Shown piece by piece: positions 50,648 through 60,775 of a stretch of 64,000 nucleotides of DNA. Source of the DNA: Isoperla grammatica (taxonomy: Eukaryota; Arthropoda; Insecta; Plecoptera; Perlodidae); contig OX246741.1 of assembly GCA_945910005.1 (NCBI GenBank), positions 3,183,946 to 3,247,945 of the forward strand, given 5' to 3'. Position numbers and translations under genes: made by a program. Positions within the stretch are counted from its first letter, which is position 1. The number at the start of each line of letters is the position of its first letter. The notes under the pieces were generated by a model, which was given only the letters and a program-made list of their open reading frames with translations, searched no databases and was not told the origin of the DNA.

Positions 50648-53600
50648 CTGGAAGAGAGGAAGGTCCAGTCAGTGCACATGCATACAAAACTGTACTAAAT
50701 CTTTGGTGATTAGAACCAAGCAACTAGATTATATAGCGTCATCCGAAGCAGATCCATTACACATCGCCGGGCCATCATAAGGGGAAGGGAATCCGTTGGA
50801 GGGGGGGGGGGGGGGCACGTTTCAATCGCAAAGTGTCTCATGTTCTGTAAAGTATAAACTACTAAATCGACGCTTTACCAAACATCTTCCACTACCATGT
50901 TAAACATAATCGGCAGTTCCCACAGCCATCACAGTACGTCCCTTGTCACCCCCGCTCGCCGGTTCAATGCCTGAGTCTCTGTAGGAGCTCGGTGCAATCC
51001 TAGGGTTCAAATAAGACATGTCTGTTTCGTTAGGGTTCCCACCCACACCGTTCTAAAGGTAAATAATTGAATGCTCTCATCTGAAATGTTCCAACTATGA
51101 CCTGCCTATCGAAAGTAAACATTTATTTTTGGCACTTAGTATGGCCACCAGGCATGTTATATGAATACACCCTATTGATATGGGTTCGACATGCGGTATC
51201 AACTCTACTGTTATTCAATGAAGGTGAGCGCGACGATATAAAGAGGCTTTCAAGTATGTCCAATAGTGGAGTCGCCGCAGAAATGTCAATCACACAGTTT
51301 TAACGTTAGAACAAAACATTTCGGGGAAATCGTGACCTTCGCATGTAATAACACTTGTCTGAAGGTCACCTGAAGTTGAGCCTGACCAGCTCGCTGCCGT
51401 AGAGTTTGGTCAGGTCCTGCTGGAAGGTGTTCTTCAACTTGAGGTCGTGGTTCATAAAGAACGCGCTGCCGGCCGCCAACTGGTAGCTGGCATCCTCTAC
51501 TTGACCTTGACTCTGCAGGTGTTTCAGCAACCCTCCGAGCTGGGTGTGCAGTTCAAGGTCAGAGGCTTGTTGCTTGTCGAACAACACCGCGGAGGGGTTC
51601 GAGGGTGCAGTTCTGGAGGGTCTCAGGCTTGTTAACAGGGCTCGCAGGCGGCGCTCCGAGTCTCCTACACACAGAAGACATTACTATTAGATAAGATTAG
51701 ATTAGATTAGATTAGATAAGATTAGATTATGGCGATTTATCACTAACGATTATTCGCGCACAGATGCAGAGTCAACTGTCAAGTCAAGTATAGGATTTGT
51801 TGCTATGGCATTGTTTTATTACATGCTATTTTTCATAAGAAAAACAAACACCGTAGTTCCATACAGCTAAGGTTGGAATTCATAGTCGGCCCCTACACCT
51901 AGGCCCTAGGGGCACCCATTGTTGCTATGGATTCGTTTTGTTTATGGGAAATAACATGGAAACAACTGTTACCTTGGTAACAATGGGCGCCCCTAGGTGT
52001 AGGGTGTGAGATTGGTGTGTGGGAATTGTGGGTGTTGTCATCTTTTTGCTAGACCATCACGAGATATTTGCATCGCTTCGAAAATAATGTTTTTCATTTC
52101 ATTATATCTACTACTCGTTGTTTTCACGTTTTGTGTGTAACTGTCATGTCATTTCGAAACAATTTAAAAACCCATACGATAACACGTTTCATGCATGCTG
52201 ATTGGTCAATTGCTGAAACTGACATGTATCGCCACTTCACCCCGATATGATAATGCAATTTTAAAAAAATACCCGTGTTTGAATCGCGTGTAAATGTGCG
52301 TAACTAGTGCGAGATCGGTTTTTAATGGTCGTTGTGGGTGTGGGTGTGATATGGCAGCGAAGCACGTCCTCGTCAGGCCTAGTTGATTGGTGTAAACAAT
52401 GTAGGACCCTCACATGGTTCAAGTAGCCACTGTGCGCCTACATGACCTGTGGTGCGCTCGTTCACTGCATGTTGTGCATGGACACTAATTTGAAATTAAA
52501 AATTAAAGCTATATTTTTGTGAAAATGAAACTTTGCCTGCCGCCAAAGGTATCACTGTATAGTCGAGTCGTCGTCACGGATTATGTAATAGTGAAGTGAC
52601 GCGTGTGACAACTACCAACTTAAATCTAGTTGCATCTCGATCTTATGCCTCAGGTATTGTAGTGATAATATCGCCCGCATGTTGTCAGACGTGGTGGGGT
52701 CCCATTCCATTCACGGTTGGTGCAGTTAATACAGTGGACAATAACAATGCAGCTATCGGGCAATCTCGAGTTGAATACCGTTGAGATCGACCGTGTGGAG
52801 CGACCGTCGCTTCTCAGAATTTTAGGGGACACCTTCTTTCTTACGGCGTCGCCAGTACTTGCGTTATTGTAATGAACAGATAACGCTATCAGGTTTATGG
52901 TACATAGGCAACGACCTCTTATATATATATAGCATGTCCTCGATGCTAAGAAAGCGAATGATTACAACTTCAGTATACTCCAACGACGTGGGGCGTCAAG
53001 ACGCGTCGTTTGATTACAGTCCTGCGTTGCATCGTGCACCGTTACTATTTGCTACAACATCTAGCGGCTCACAGCGACCGAAATAATACTCAGTCAACCA
53101 GTAGGTATGATGAGGCCTAGTACAGCATCAGTTATTGTTATTCGCTCACAACTATTATGTCTTAGGCTAACACAGCATACGACGCCTTACGAAATACTAA
53201 AATAGGACATTTTTATTTAACAATCAACTCGGAATGCACTCTGATCGAAGAGGATTGTTCTTGATCGCAACTCCAAGGCCACGTGATTGGCCTTCTATTG
53301 TTGTGACGTCATCGCTGGTATGACATCAGTATTGATCCCTATAATCGCAGTAGATTCTAATGATTGGTTTGTGCAGCGCGACATAGCAGTGATTATTGAA
53401 GTGAGCCAAGTGCGATCATAACATGCGCATCGATCAGTTACATCACCATCAATACATGCGTCGTCTGATAAATGACTTCCTTACTCTATTTGTGTATCTT
53501 TGTGTTGCTGTTGTAAAGGCTATTTGTATTGTTACTTTATTTACCACAGAATACTAAATTTCACTTCAAATAATAAAACAATAACAAATATAGAGAAACA

Positions 53601-55234
53601 AAACAACATATAAAATGTACGTTGTTAATCAGGAAAAGTAAATACGTTTACTTTCTACAGTTTGTCAAAACACGTGAAGACTCGTGCACTTGTTCACTGA
53701 TTTCCAAACTATTTGAGCTGAACAGAACAACAAATGAGTGCAAATACTTAAAAGTATACTACTTTGTTTGTCTGTTACTGACTGACTGACTGACTGACTG
53801 ATCAAGTAAAGCTGGTGTGTCCTACTGGGGGAGAAAACTAGATTTAAGTTGGTATTTGTCACGTACGCCCATTGACTATAACATAGTCTACTACGACACC
53901 ACGTACGTCACTTGACTATAACATAGTCTACGACGACAACGCGTACGTCACTCTAACATAGTCTACGACGACAACACGTAGGCCTACGTCACTTGACTAT
54001 AACATAGTCTACGACGACAACACGTACGTCACTTGACTATAACATAGTCTACGACGACAACGCGCCCTAGATACGTCGAGGCAACTACAAGGAAACTTGT
54101 ATCATGCGAAACAATGGCAGCCACGCATTCTGGGAGCGGTGTCTGAAAGTATAGCCAGTCTTGTCTGCCCTTGCAGCCTCATCACGTACCCACTGCCAGT
54201 GCTCAATGGTGGCGCCTCATTATTTTTTGTGAGCAATGATTTAATTACGCCAATTTCGATTTACGTGATGAGAATGTCTGTCTGTGTGGTGTAAAGAATG
54301 TCAATGTCTGGGCCTTGGTGGCCTCAAGCTTTGAATAGCTTCACATAACTATGTTCTGCTCTTACTCCATCAATACGCCAGCCTGCATCGTTGGCCAGAG
54401 CCTCAAGGAAACGGAGGACGCGGTTTCGAATCCCGCATGCAGTGATAATGGGGAGAAAACCGTTGGTTACAATAAGAAATTTTAATTGATGGCATCATGT
54501 TCGCACGAGTGTAAAACATTTTTCCAAAAAAGTTGCCTTCATCTTCAATATCAAGAACACATTTTTTCTCAATTTTCAAACGGTTACAATTGTTGTGTTT
54601 CTAATGTTGGAATTCAGGGACATTTTCATTTATGCGCTTTTATCCTTAACCAGTTTGCGACGTCATATTTGAGTTAACTGTATTGCTTATGTAGTTTGGA
54701 GCATTGAGCATCCTTCGAGGTAGCAATGAGTACTCTTGCTCATCCATCTACAACCTACAACAATCAAGGCCACACATACGAACATACGTATTATTGATAT
54801 CTAATAATATGTTACTATTGTGTATAAAACAATGCAGCACTTAGGCCACAAGCAATGCGGATGATATCATGTCTGCACTGAATGGCCTAGAACCATTCGA
54901 TAATCACCATAGTTACTTGCATGTACTTAGTTATTGGTAATGTCTTCGAGGTATTAGAACGATGGTGCCGTTCACTTGGCTTGACACAGGTGGGGCGACA
55001 TTCTGGGTAGAAATACTATATGTTCCGTCATATGGTGCGCCCTAACTTCATAAGCTTATTTTGATGAGGTAAAAGTGCAACGGGGTTATGAGCTTACACG
55101 GTCATCACCGAAAATAATGCGCACTAATCCAGGGGCTTATTTTATCAAGCGAAAAGTTGAAAATGACAATTTAAAAATGCCTGTATATTTTGATCAACTG
55201 CTATACCCGGAACAAATAGAACCAACCACGTCAT

Positions 55235-55281
<47 letters not shown>

Positions 55282-58200
55282 TTATTCAAGTCCAACCAAA
55301 CAGAAAATACATGTTATTGCGAGAACCAATCAGATGAAAGCTACTGTGGTCGCTGTATTCATTCGTTCACTTCGTCAATCTAGTTTCTTTATGTGAACCG
55401 AGCTCTAAGTCATTTGTTATTTGCGTGAACCACACTTTACCCATAGCATTGAGTTTATTAGTGTAGGGTAGGCCCAGCGCCCATTGGCGACTGTGTACCC
55501 AAAAATCTCCCACGGACGCTAGATATACGGGGGAGAGCCGTTAGGTGCCGCCACATCAGCACGTGCTAATCAATGGGTACCTGTGGCGGCATCTAGCGGC
55601 TCTCCCCCGTACTTCTAGCGTCCACGATAGATTTTTGGGTAGACAGTCGCCAATGGGCGCTGGGCTTCTACCCTACACTAATAAACTCAATGCCTTAGTA
55701 TGCACTTTATACCTCTGGCAGCCAGCAGCGCTAAGTCAGTAGACATTGTCTGCGGCTGCGCCCGCTGCGCCTGCTGCGCCCGCTGCGCTTACCTCTGGCA
55801 GCCAGCAGCATCTGGCCAGTGAGCAGCGCTAAGTCAGTAGACATTATCTGCGGCTGCGCCCGCTGCGCCTGCTGCGCTTACCTCTGGCAGCCAGCAGCAT
55901 CTGGCCAGTGAGCAACGCGACGCTCAGCGGGGATACGAGGTAGTTCTTAGTTCCGGTTGGGTCCACCAGGTGATGTAGACGCGTCGCGACGCTGTAGACT
56001 GCGTCCGACGCCGCCTCGTAGGTTCGCTCTGTCACCTCGTTGATGGAGGTGGAGGGGGGGCTGGAGACAGAGGCAAGTCGATCCACTAAACTAGAGGTTT
56101 GCAATACATGATGGACAAGTGTATTATTTGCTATATTTTGATTAAATGTAGAAAGTACATTTATCTTAATAATTGCCAGCTACATTTTACTCTTTATATA
56201 ACCTAGTGTCTATAGACTAGTCCAGTGACTGTCCAGTGCAGTGACTATCAGCATTTTTTTTTACAGTTTGGCCAAATACTCTCGGACGTTGATGTATCAA
56301 TTTATTTCTTTATTATTTAAAATTAGTTTCAATATACAATGGAATAGATAAGATATACATCAAAATTCATCGCTTCAATTTTTTGGATATGCTTTTTAAG
56401 AATTTCTTCGGCTTAGACTCTTTAACAATTCTCCTGAAGCACCTTCGGTATTTATAAAACACATATTTACTGCGTCTTCTTTTACATCTCAGAATAGGCA
56501 AACCTGACATTAAATTAACCACGCCCTGAAAGAAGCTTCAGAGATTTGAAATCAGAATACCGTTAATTTGAATCACCGCCACAGCTGGCCCAGTGTGATA
56601 CCCGAGCTCGGGAAGTTGCGTGTTTGACCCCAACCACCGGCAATTAATTACATTTCAGATTCACCTCACTCAAATACGGATGCTGGAGTAAATAGCTAAT
56701 GGGTTCACTTTACTACTATCCAAATAACCTAATTTTATAACCTCGATCAAGTCTGCAGCCATCAAGAAACTGATTGGCCCAGTATTTTAATGCCCAAGTA
56801 ACACGACAAGTATTTGAGTCCACGGTATAGTTAACATTGACGTGATACGCAAACAAATTATTCCGCAAGAGTAAATTGAATTTGAAATGGTTGGTAAACC
56901 GTTACAACTTTTGGAAGACTTTTAGTGGTAAAGGTACGTACATGTACATTACGGACTAAAGTACACACAGTACTGACTACCATTGCAGATTATACAAACT
57001 AAGAAATAAATAACTACGCCCCCGCCCCCACCCCCTCAACTTATATCACAGTTTAATTAAACTGCAGCAAAATAAATGTGAACAAAATACTTTTTTCCAA
57101 ATAGATACGACCAAGTGACTAGTATGGAGGAAAACCACATCCGTCAAACCTGAAGGAAGTTCTAGTTGTTATTGTGTGGTTATTGCTGCTTCCATTGCAG
57201 GTCTAGGGTTCGATTCCCGGTTCGTGCCGAAGTTCTTTAGCTACTGGAATTGACTTTGATCTACTGACATGCTCGCCGTCATGGCAACGAGACACATAAT
57301 AAATAATATATTAGCCATGTTTACATGGAGGATTCAATACGGTATTGAGTACGATCCGGCTGTTCAATCCTCCATGTAAACACTTTAAACTCGGATTGGA
57401 TCGGTTGAATCCAATCCCCTAAAAGCTGGGATCGTATTAAGAGATTGTATTGAATCTGTGCATGTAAACGACTTTCTAGTATCGTATCGAATTTACCAAG
57501 GTTGTTGTTGTTGTACGTGTGTATTGTGACAGCTGACGGCAATCAGCACGCGGTTTAAAGCGTCATACCGCAAACTCAGACGTCGGACTGTGCGTGTTTA
57601 CTTAAAAAGAAAACGAGCAGTAATGTCTAAACGAAACGTGTGGTCGTGTGAAGAGGTAACATGACAAAAAACAAAACAAAATTAAGGTTATGGTACAACC
57701 GCCTGTGTTACACCAACTAATGCATCCACTTTCTGATAGCTAGATTAAAGATGGCAGTAGATAAGAAGTTCATTAAAACACCGATAGATTGCAATCACTT
57801 GGTATTGAAAACGAACTGAGTGCGTGATAAATTCGGGTCATGTAAACGCATCGATCTGAATCCAATCCAATCCCAATCCAATACTCAATACGCCATGTAA
57901 ACATAGCTAATTACTACGTTTACATGCAGGTTTGAAAAAGTTTTGACTCAAGTCAAACCAAAACCGTCGATCGTTTACATGCCATCGATCTGAATACGTT
58001 CTCAAACCATTTTTTAGTTCGTACATTTCCCGGTATACAGCGCCACTTACAATAAGACATTTCACTGCTTTCTAAAGAGACATTGGAACAACAGAGAAGT
58101 TTAGTTTGCTAATGAGCCCGCCAAGTCGAAACGTATTGGCGGCAGTGGGGTGTTTACATGGCAGTTTCCAAAACTAGTTTTCAAGTCACCCCTGCGAGCA

Positions 58201-58434
58201 AACAGGCGTGACTCGAACCGGCTTTTGATTCACTCACCTGCCGTTATTACCGAACCGGTTTGGAAGCGACTCCTCACTGGGGAGCGTAGTGTTATTCGCC
58301 TCGCTCGTGCTCGCAACAGGCGCTGCCGTCGTCGTTGTTGTTGTTGTTGCCTTGCGGTTGGCGGTCACCCCCTGTGACGTCACCGCGTGGAGACAGAGCA
58401 GCAGCGACAGACATCGGACCACGAGTTGAGACAT
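49678..58434 (-). CDS. secreted serpin, four coding exons, about 546 residues
   Basis: Serine protease inhibitor-family protein, probably secreted into haemolymph. Exons 58434-58238, 56060-55882, 51664-51370 and 50647-49678 join in phase at residues 66 (AG|C, Ser), 126 (G|GA, Gly) and 224 (AG|C, Ser); all three introns are GT...AG with good donors and pyrimidine-rich acceptors. Visible features: signal peptide (about 1-20), Ser/Thr-rich extension (about 28-75), N-terminal serpin block NYLVSPLSVALLTGQMLLAA (105 on), SAFFMN (192 on), NQW..N.TYGRI (235-246), VNSIYF, LPKMALTSTYSLKD, FDLSG (465-469), hinge EKGTEAAAIT (491-500), and C-terminal RPFMFFI and LFYGVIMDP. Family length is usually 380-420, so this one is long because of the N-terminal extension and a low-complexity insertion at about 409-463. 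Several N-glycosylation sequons are present (NNT, NHT, NDT, NVT, NMT, NAS). Exons are much more GC-rich than flanking DNA. The family call is near certain; orthologue and target protease are unknown. Confidence 0.95.
51370..51664 (-). CDS. serpin coding exon 3
   Basis: 295 bp encoding residues 127-223: a continuation of the ARG-D-S-E motif that follows the first serpin block, a helical stretch with FDKQQASDLELHTQLGGLL, then the conserved block YQLAAGSAFFMNHDLKL and F...L.KLYGSELVRLNF. The acceptor is TTCTGTGTGTAG|GA and the donor CTTCAG|GTGACC. Intron 3 (50648-51369) is the shortest of the gene, at 722 bp. Confidence 0.92.
51680..51728. repeat. AGATT pentanucleotide repeat
   Basis: About nine imperfect AGATT/AGATA units, about 15 bp upstream of the serpin exon 3 acceptor on the gene's strand. 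Confidence 0.85.
51891..52003. repeat. short foldback in serpin intron 2
   Basis: Inverted arms of about 30 bp (CCCTACACCTAGG...GGGGCACCCATTGTT against AACAATGGGCGCCCCTAGG...GTAGGG) separated by about 50 bp. Non-coding; probably a MITE remnant. Confidence 0.6.
53860..54064. repeat. 40-bp minisatellite in serpin intron 2
   Basis: Five units of a 40-bp motif containing CACGTACGTCACTTGACTAT and AACATAGTCTACGACGACAA. The third unit is shortened by a small deletion and the fourth lengthened by GGCCTA. Confidence 0.85.
54370..54470 (+). repeat. tRNA-like fragment in serpin intron 2
   Basis: CGGTTTCGAATCCCGC resembles a box B/T-arm. The remainder is degenerate; probably a SINE relic. Confidence 0.35.
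55237..55273. repeat. CT dinucleotide microsatellite
   Basis: About 18 TC units followed by a T run, within serpin intron 2. Confidence 0.95.
55446..55693. mobile_element. long palindromic foldback element in serpin intron 2
   Basis: A 248-bp inverted repeat with arms over 100 bp: the left arm begins GCATTGAGTTTATTAGTGTA and the right arm ends with its complement. The arms also share GCCCAGCGCCCATTGGCGACTGT and the GGGGGAGAGCCG core. A loop of about 40 bp contains AGCACGTGCT. There is no coding capacity. It resembles a foldback/MITE-type DNA element; no clear target duplication was found. Confidence 0.75.
55713..55927. repeat. tandem duplication across the serpin exon 2 donor
   Basis: CTCTGGCAGCCAGCAGC (exon 2 end read in reverse) starts at 55713, 55793 and 55882, spacings of 80 and 89 bp. 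The copies at 55793 and 55882 share the adjacent CGCTTAC donor; the copy at 55713 has a TATAC variant. Between copies lie CGCTAAGTCAGTAGACATT and GCTGCGCCC-type short repeats. Only the copy at 55882 joins the full exon, so the others are intronic duplicates. Confidence 0.85.
55882..56060 (-). CDS. serpin coding exon 2 (N-terminal serpin core)
   Basis: It encodes residues 67-125, ending in the conserved serpin block NYLVSPLSVALLTGQMLLAAR. The acceptor is TGTCTCCAG| before a run of seven C; the donor is GCCAGAG|GTAAGC. The exon is 179 bp: one base completing the split serine, 59 codons, and one base of the next glycine. The last part of this exon plus the donor is duplicated 89 bp downstream inside intron 2 (see the tandem duplication entry). 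Confidence 0.9.
56585..56700 (+). repeat. tRNA-derived SINE fragment in serpin intron 1
   Basis: TGCGTGTTTGACCCCAACC and ACCGGCAAT resemble the main family around box B. Downstream sequence is diverged. Confidence 0.35.
57165..57250 (+). repeat. tRNA-derived SINE head in serpin intron 1
   Basis: GCAGGTCTAGGGTTCGATTC followed by CCGGTTCGTGCCG is a box B-like motif with the flank seen in the other short tRNA-like heads. It cannot be closed into a complete tRNA cloverleaf by eye. Confidence 0.4.
57311..57911. mobile_element. MITE-like element with TTAGCYATGTTTACATGG ends (serpin intron 1)
   Basis: The left end reads TTAGCCATGTTTACATGG followed by CAATACGGTATTGAGTA. The right end, reverse-complemented, reads TTAGCTATGTTTACATGGCG followed by TATTGAGTATTGG. 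The interior (about 560 bp) has no transposase-like frame but carries further CATGTAAAC copies. It fits a non-autonomous DNA transposon; the superfamily is not recognisable. Confidence 0.6.
57915..58200. repeat. second GTTTACATG-containing repeat cluster
   Basis: Directly after the MITE-like element, GTTTACATG recurs at about 57918, 57971 and 58152. The sequences following the first and last copies (CAGGTTTGAAAAAGTTTTGA against GCAGTTTCCAAAACTAGTTTT) look like diverged direct repeats. Probably a related, decayed element. Confidence 0.4.
58238..58434 (-). CDS. serpin coding exon 1 (signal peptide and Ser/Thr-rich extension)
   Basis: It starts at the first in-frame ATG (58434-58432); the same frame stays open upstream only from a non-ATG codon, so MSQLVV is the best start. 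Residues 1-20 form a hydrophobic signal peptide (VRCLSLLLCLHAV core). Then come a run of seven threonines, Ala/Ser-rich sequence and an NNTT sequon. The donor reads GGCAG|GTGAGT, leaving two bases (AG) of a split serine codon. Confidence 0.85.
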
Positions 58435-58544
58435 CTCGGACTCGCTGTACAAGAACAGTTGTCGTAGGTCCACACACGATTCAGTTGAGCATTGGTGGCA
58501 GTTTATCAAAAATAGTGTAAAACGTGTATAAAAATGTATTTTTG

Positions 58545-58550
58545 TTTATA
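58545..58550 (-). promoter_or_regulatory. candidate serpin TATA box
   Basis: On the minus strand the sequence reads GTATATAAAC about 110 bp upstream of the serpin ATG, a suitable place for a TATA box with a short 5' leader. The surroundings are AT-rich, so a chance match is possible, and no clear initiator was found. Confidence 0.3.
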
Positions 58551-58587
58551 TACATATATTAGTTCTCATATTCTCGCGGATATATCT

Positions 58588-58692
58588 TATTTGTTTGTTT
58601 TTTGGGGGGTTTTAAAACGAGTAAACAGAAGTGTTCGACTCACCCAACACTTCTGGTTACTCGTGTGAAAAAAAACAAAAAACAAACAAATA
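58588..58692. repeat. foldback hairpin 5' of the serpin gene
   Basis: A roughly 105-bp inverted repeat with arms of about 48 bp and a very short loop. The left arm holds TTTGTTTGTTTTTTG and CGAGTAAACAGAAGTGTT; the right arm holds the complements AACACTTCTGGTTACTCG and CAAAAAACAAACAAA. It lies about 150 bp upstream of the serpin start codon, so it could influence promoter structure, or simply be a small foldback element. Confidence 0.7.
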
Positions 58693-59384
58693 TTATATAT
58701 ATATGTGTGTGTGTTTAAAAATAAGCTGATAGAAGCTAATACAATACAATTCTTCTATAGGTCTGAATTCAGTAACATTGTTCCAGTAACATCGCGGTAG
58801 TTCACTGTCGACAAACGATGGAACCAGATAGGCCGGAAAAATATTATTTAATAGAGAAGACATTCAAATAAGCAACACTGGGATTTCCTTACATGAAAAC
58901 ACCATCTACTCCGATTCTTCAGTACAGACTAACGACAACAGAACACTTGGTAATTCCATTCCTCGTCAACAGATTCAAGGGAATGTAGTAGAAATACAAC
59001 AATCAGCCAATCGGCCCAAGCAAAATGAAATAACGGTTCTTTATCTTGAAGCCCCCATGGTCTTTATATTATTACTGTAGTTTCGTTATTAATAACTTAC
59101 TCTTCGCACTGCTCGTAAAATATTTTCCCCAATTAACTCACGCAAAAAATTCGTAGTTTGCAATTTCAATAATTCACGACAAAATTACGATAATATTACC
59201 CAGTTGACCTCAGTACAAACTACAAAGTAGTCTACTGTCGCGATTATATCACTTCGCGTCCGGGCCCGGGGTAGGATTTGGCCAGGGCCGAGAACGAAGG
59301 TCCCCCTTATCCCTATCCTCCTCTTAACTCCTTTGAATATTACTCTTCCTACTTGTCCTTTCCTCCAATCACCTCCCCATACAT

Positions 59385-59611
59385 GACCTATACTCCGCCC
59401 AGCCTTAAGAAACACAGTGGATGAATGAAGTCGGACCCTATTGTTCACACTAGGCGGCCATAAAAAGAATGATGATGGTGTTTTCCGACTTCCGTAGGCC
59501 AATGTTTTTATGATTTCTGTACACCTTTTTATGGCCGCTTCCAGCGTGAACAATAGGGTTCGACTTCATTCATCCACTGTGTTTCTTAAGGCTGGGCGGA
59601 GTATAGGTGTC
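59385..59611. mobile_element. foldback element with ~90-bp arms
   Basis: The left arm holds CCTATACTCCGCCCAGCCTT, AAGAAACACAGTGGATGAAT and CCTATTGTTCAC; the right arm carries the near-exact complement from GTGAACAATAGGG to GGGCGGAGTATAGG. The arms flank a loop of about 40-50 bp. Non-coding. Confidence 0.75.
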
Positions 59612-59990
59612 GAGTACGTCGTTAAATACCAAGTGATGGCATCGCCCTCCGCTACCTCTAGTTGGTTATGTCGTATACAAGTTGGCGCTAAGATCCATCC
59701 ACATGTGTTTTTACCACTCTCTGTTTACACTCAGCTAGCTGTAATGATGAAACCTGTATTTGCTCTGTGAGTGAAGCGCCGGGTACAGGTTTTGAGTACA
59801 TAAAAAATACGTTCAAGTAGTTATAAACAAATAGAGGTGGGTAACGCTCGGACCTAGGCCCGAGTCAAACAGCGCTTGGACATTCCTTACAAGTGCCTAA
59901 GTACCCTGCCCTGACCCACCTAGAGAGGGGTAAAGTTATGCACGATATAATTGAATATCGCCGATATTCCTCGAGTTTGTACCCACTGAA

Positions 59991-60281
59991 GAACAATATA
60001 ATTCTTCGTAGGAAACCTTGGAATAACCCGTTATAGGGTGCACACCAGCTTTACCCAATGTGCCCCTCTTCAGTGACTATAACTAAGTATGTTGGTGTGT
60101 TTGGTTATTTGGGAAAGAATGCCCGAGGGCTCTTAGTAGGACTTTATCCCAGCATTCGCCTTTATGACTGAGGAAAACTTCGGGAAAACTTCAGTCCGGT
60201 GCCCAGAATCGAACAGGTGACCTCCTGAATATGAGTCTCGCCTGCTACCAGTCACTGTGCCACCTCTATCAGTACGGTGTA
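59991..60281 (-). mobile_element. tRNA-derived SINE copy
   Basis: Minus-strand copy of the family at 63287. Its plus strand shows GGGTGCACACCAGCTTTACC, TGCCCCTCTTCAGTGACTAT, CCCGAGGGCTCTTAGTAGG, TTCGGGAAAACTTCAGTC and the box B complement AGAATCGAACAGG. Confidence 0.85.
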
Positions 60282-60334
60282 CCTAAGAGTTATTCAATAA
60301 GAGCTTACTTCATGATTGATACATTGAAAAATAC

Positions 60335-60415
60335 CCCCAGTCAGTTTTGACGATGGCGGGAAACGAACCGGGACCCCCAGCTAAAGGTTCTCCGAGCTTC
60401 CACTACAACACACGA
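60335..60415 (-). repeat. tRNA-like SINE head
   Basis: The reverse strand shows GTAGTGGAAGCTCGGAG (A box-like) and GGTCCCGGTTCGTTTCCCGC (B box-like) at tRNA-like spacing. It differs from the main SINE family. Confidence 0.45.
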
Positions 60416-60465
60416 CTGTGAAGTCGATCACTGTCAGTGATGTTGATATGTCCATCTCTGGCGTT

Positions 60466-60516
60466 TGACGTCACACGATCTGGTATAAATAGGAGGTTTT
60501 CCCCAATCAAATGCTT
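60466..60516 (+). promoter_or_regulatory. promoter-like CRE plus TATA cluster
   Basis: A perfect TGACGTCA (60466-60473) lies 10 bp upstream of TATAAATA (60484-60491). About 160 bp further on is CGCAG|GTGAAC, a good splice donor, after a short ATG frame in strong context (AACCATGG, seven codons). This fits a non-coding first exon of a plus-strand gene continuing beyond recognition, or a chance cluster. Confidence 0.4.
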
Positions 60517-60775
60517 TGAGACAAGAACTAACGTAGGTTTACTGATCGGACATTTAACGCAGTCAGTTTCTCTTTCCGAGGAGGTGTTTTGTTGACGCTC
60601 AGGTGTAGAACCATGGGTCTGTCACTTTCATTATGACACGTGTGACGCAGGTGAACATTCGCATACACCGGTTTATTATCTAGGAGGAAATAATATTGTT
60701 ACATCTATGATTGTTTTTAACTTTTTATATAATTTTTCATCTTTCCCAAATCACACGTCTTCATGTAGCAAAACA

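Noticed and set aside
50648..50679. Serpin frame continuing upstream of exon 4 to an ATG
   Set aside because: This stretch is the end of intron 3, with a clear pyrimidine-rich acceptor; exon 3 joins in phase at 50647.
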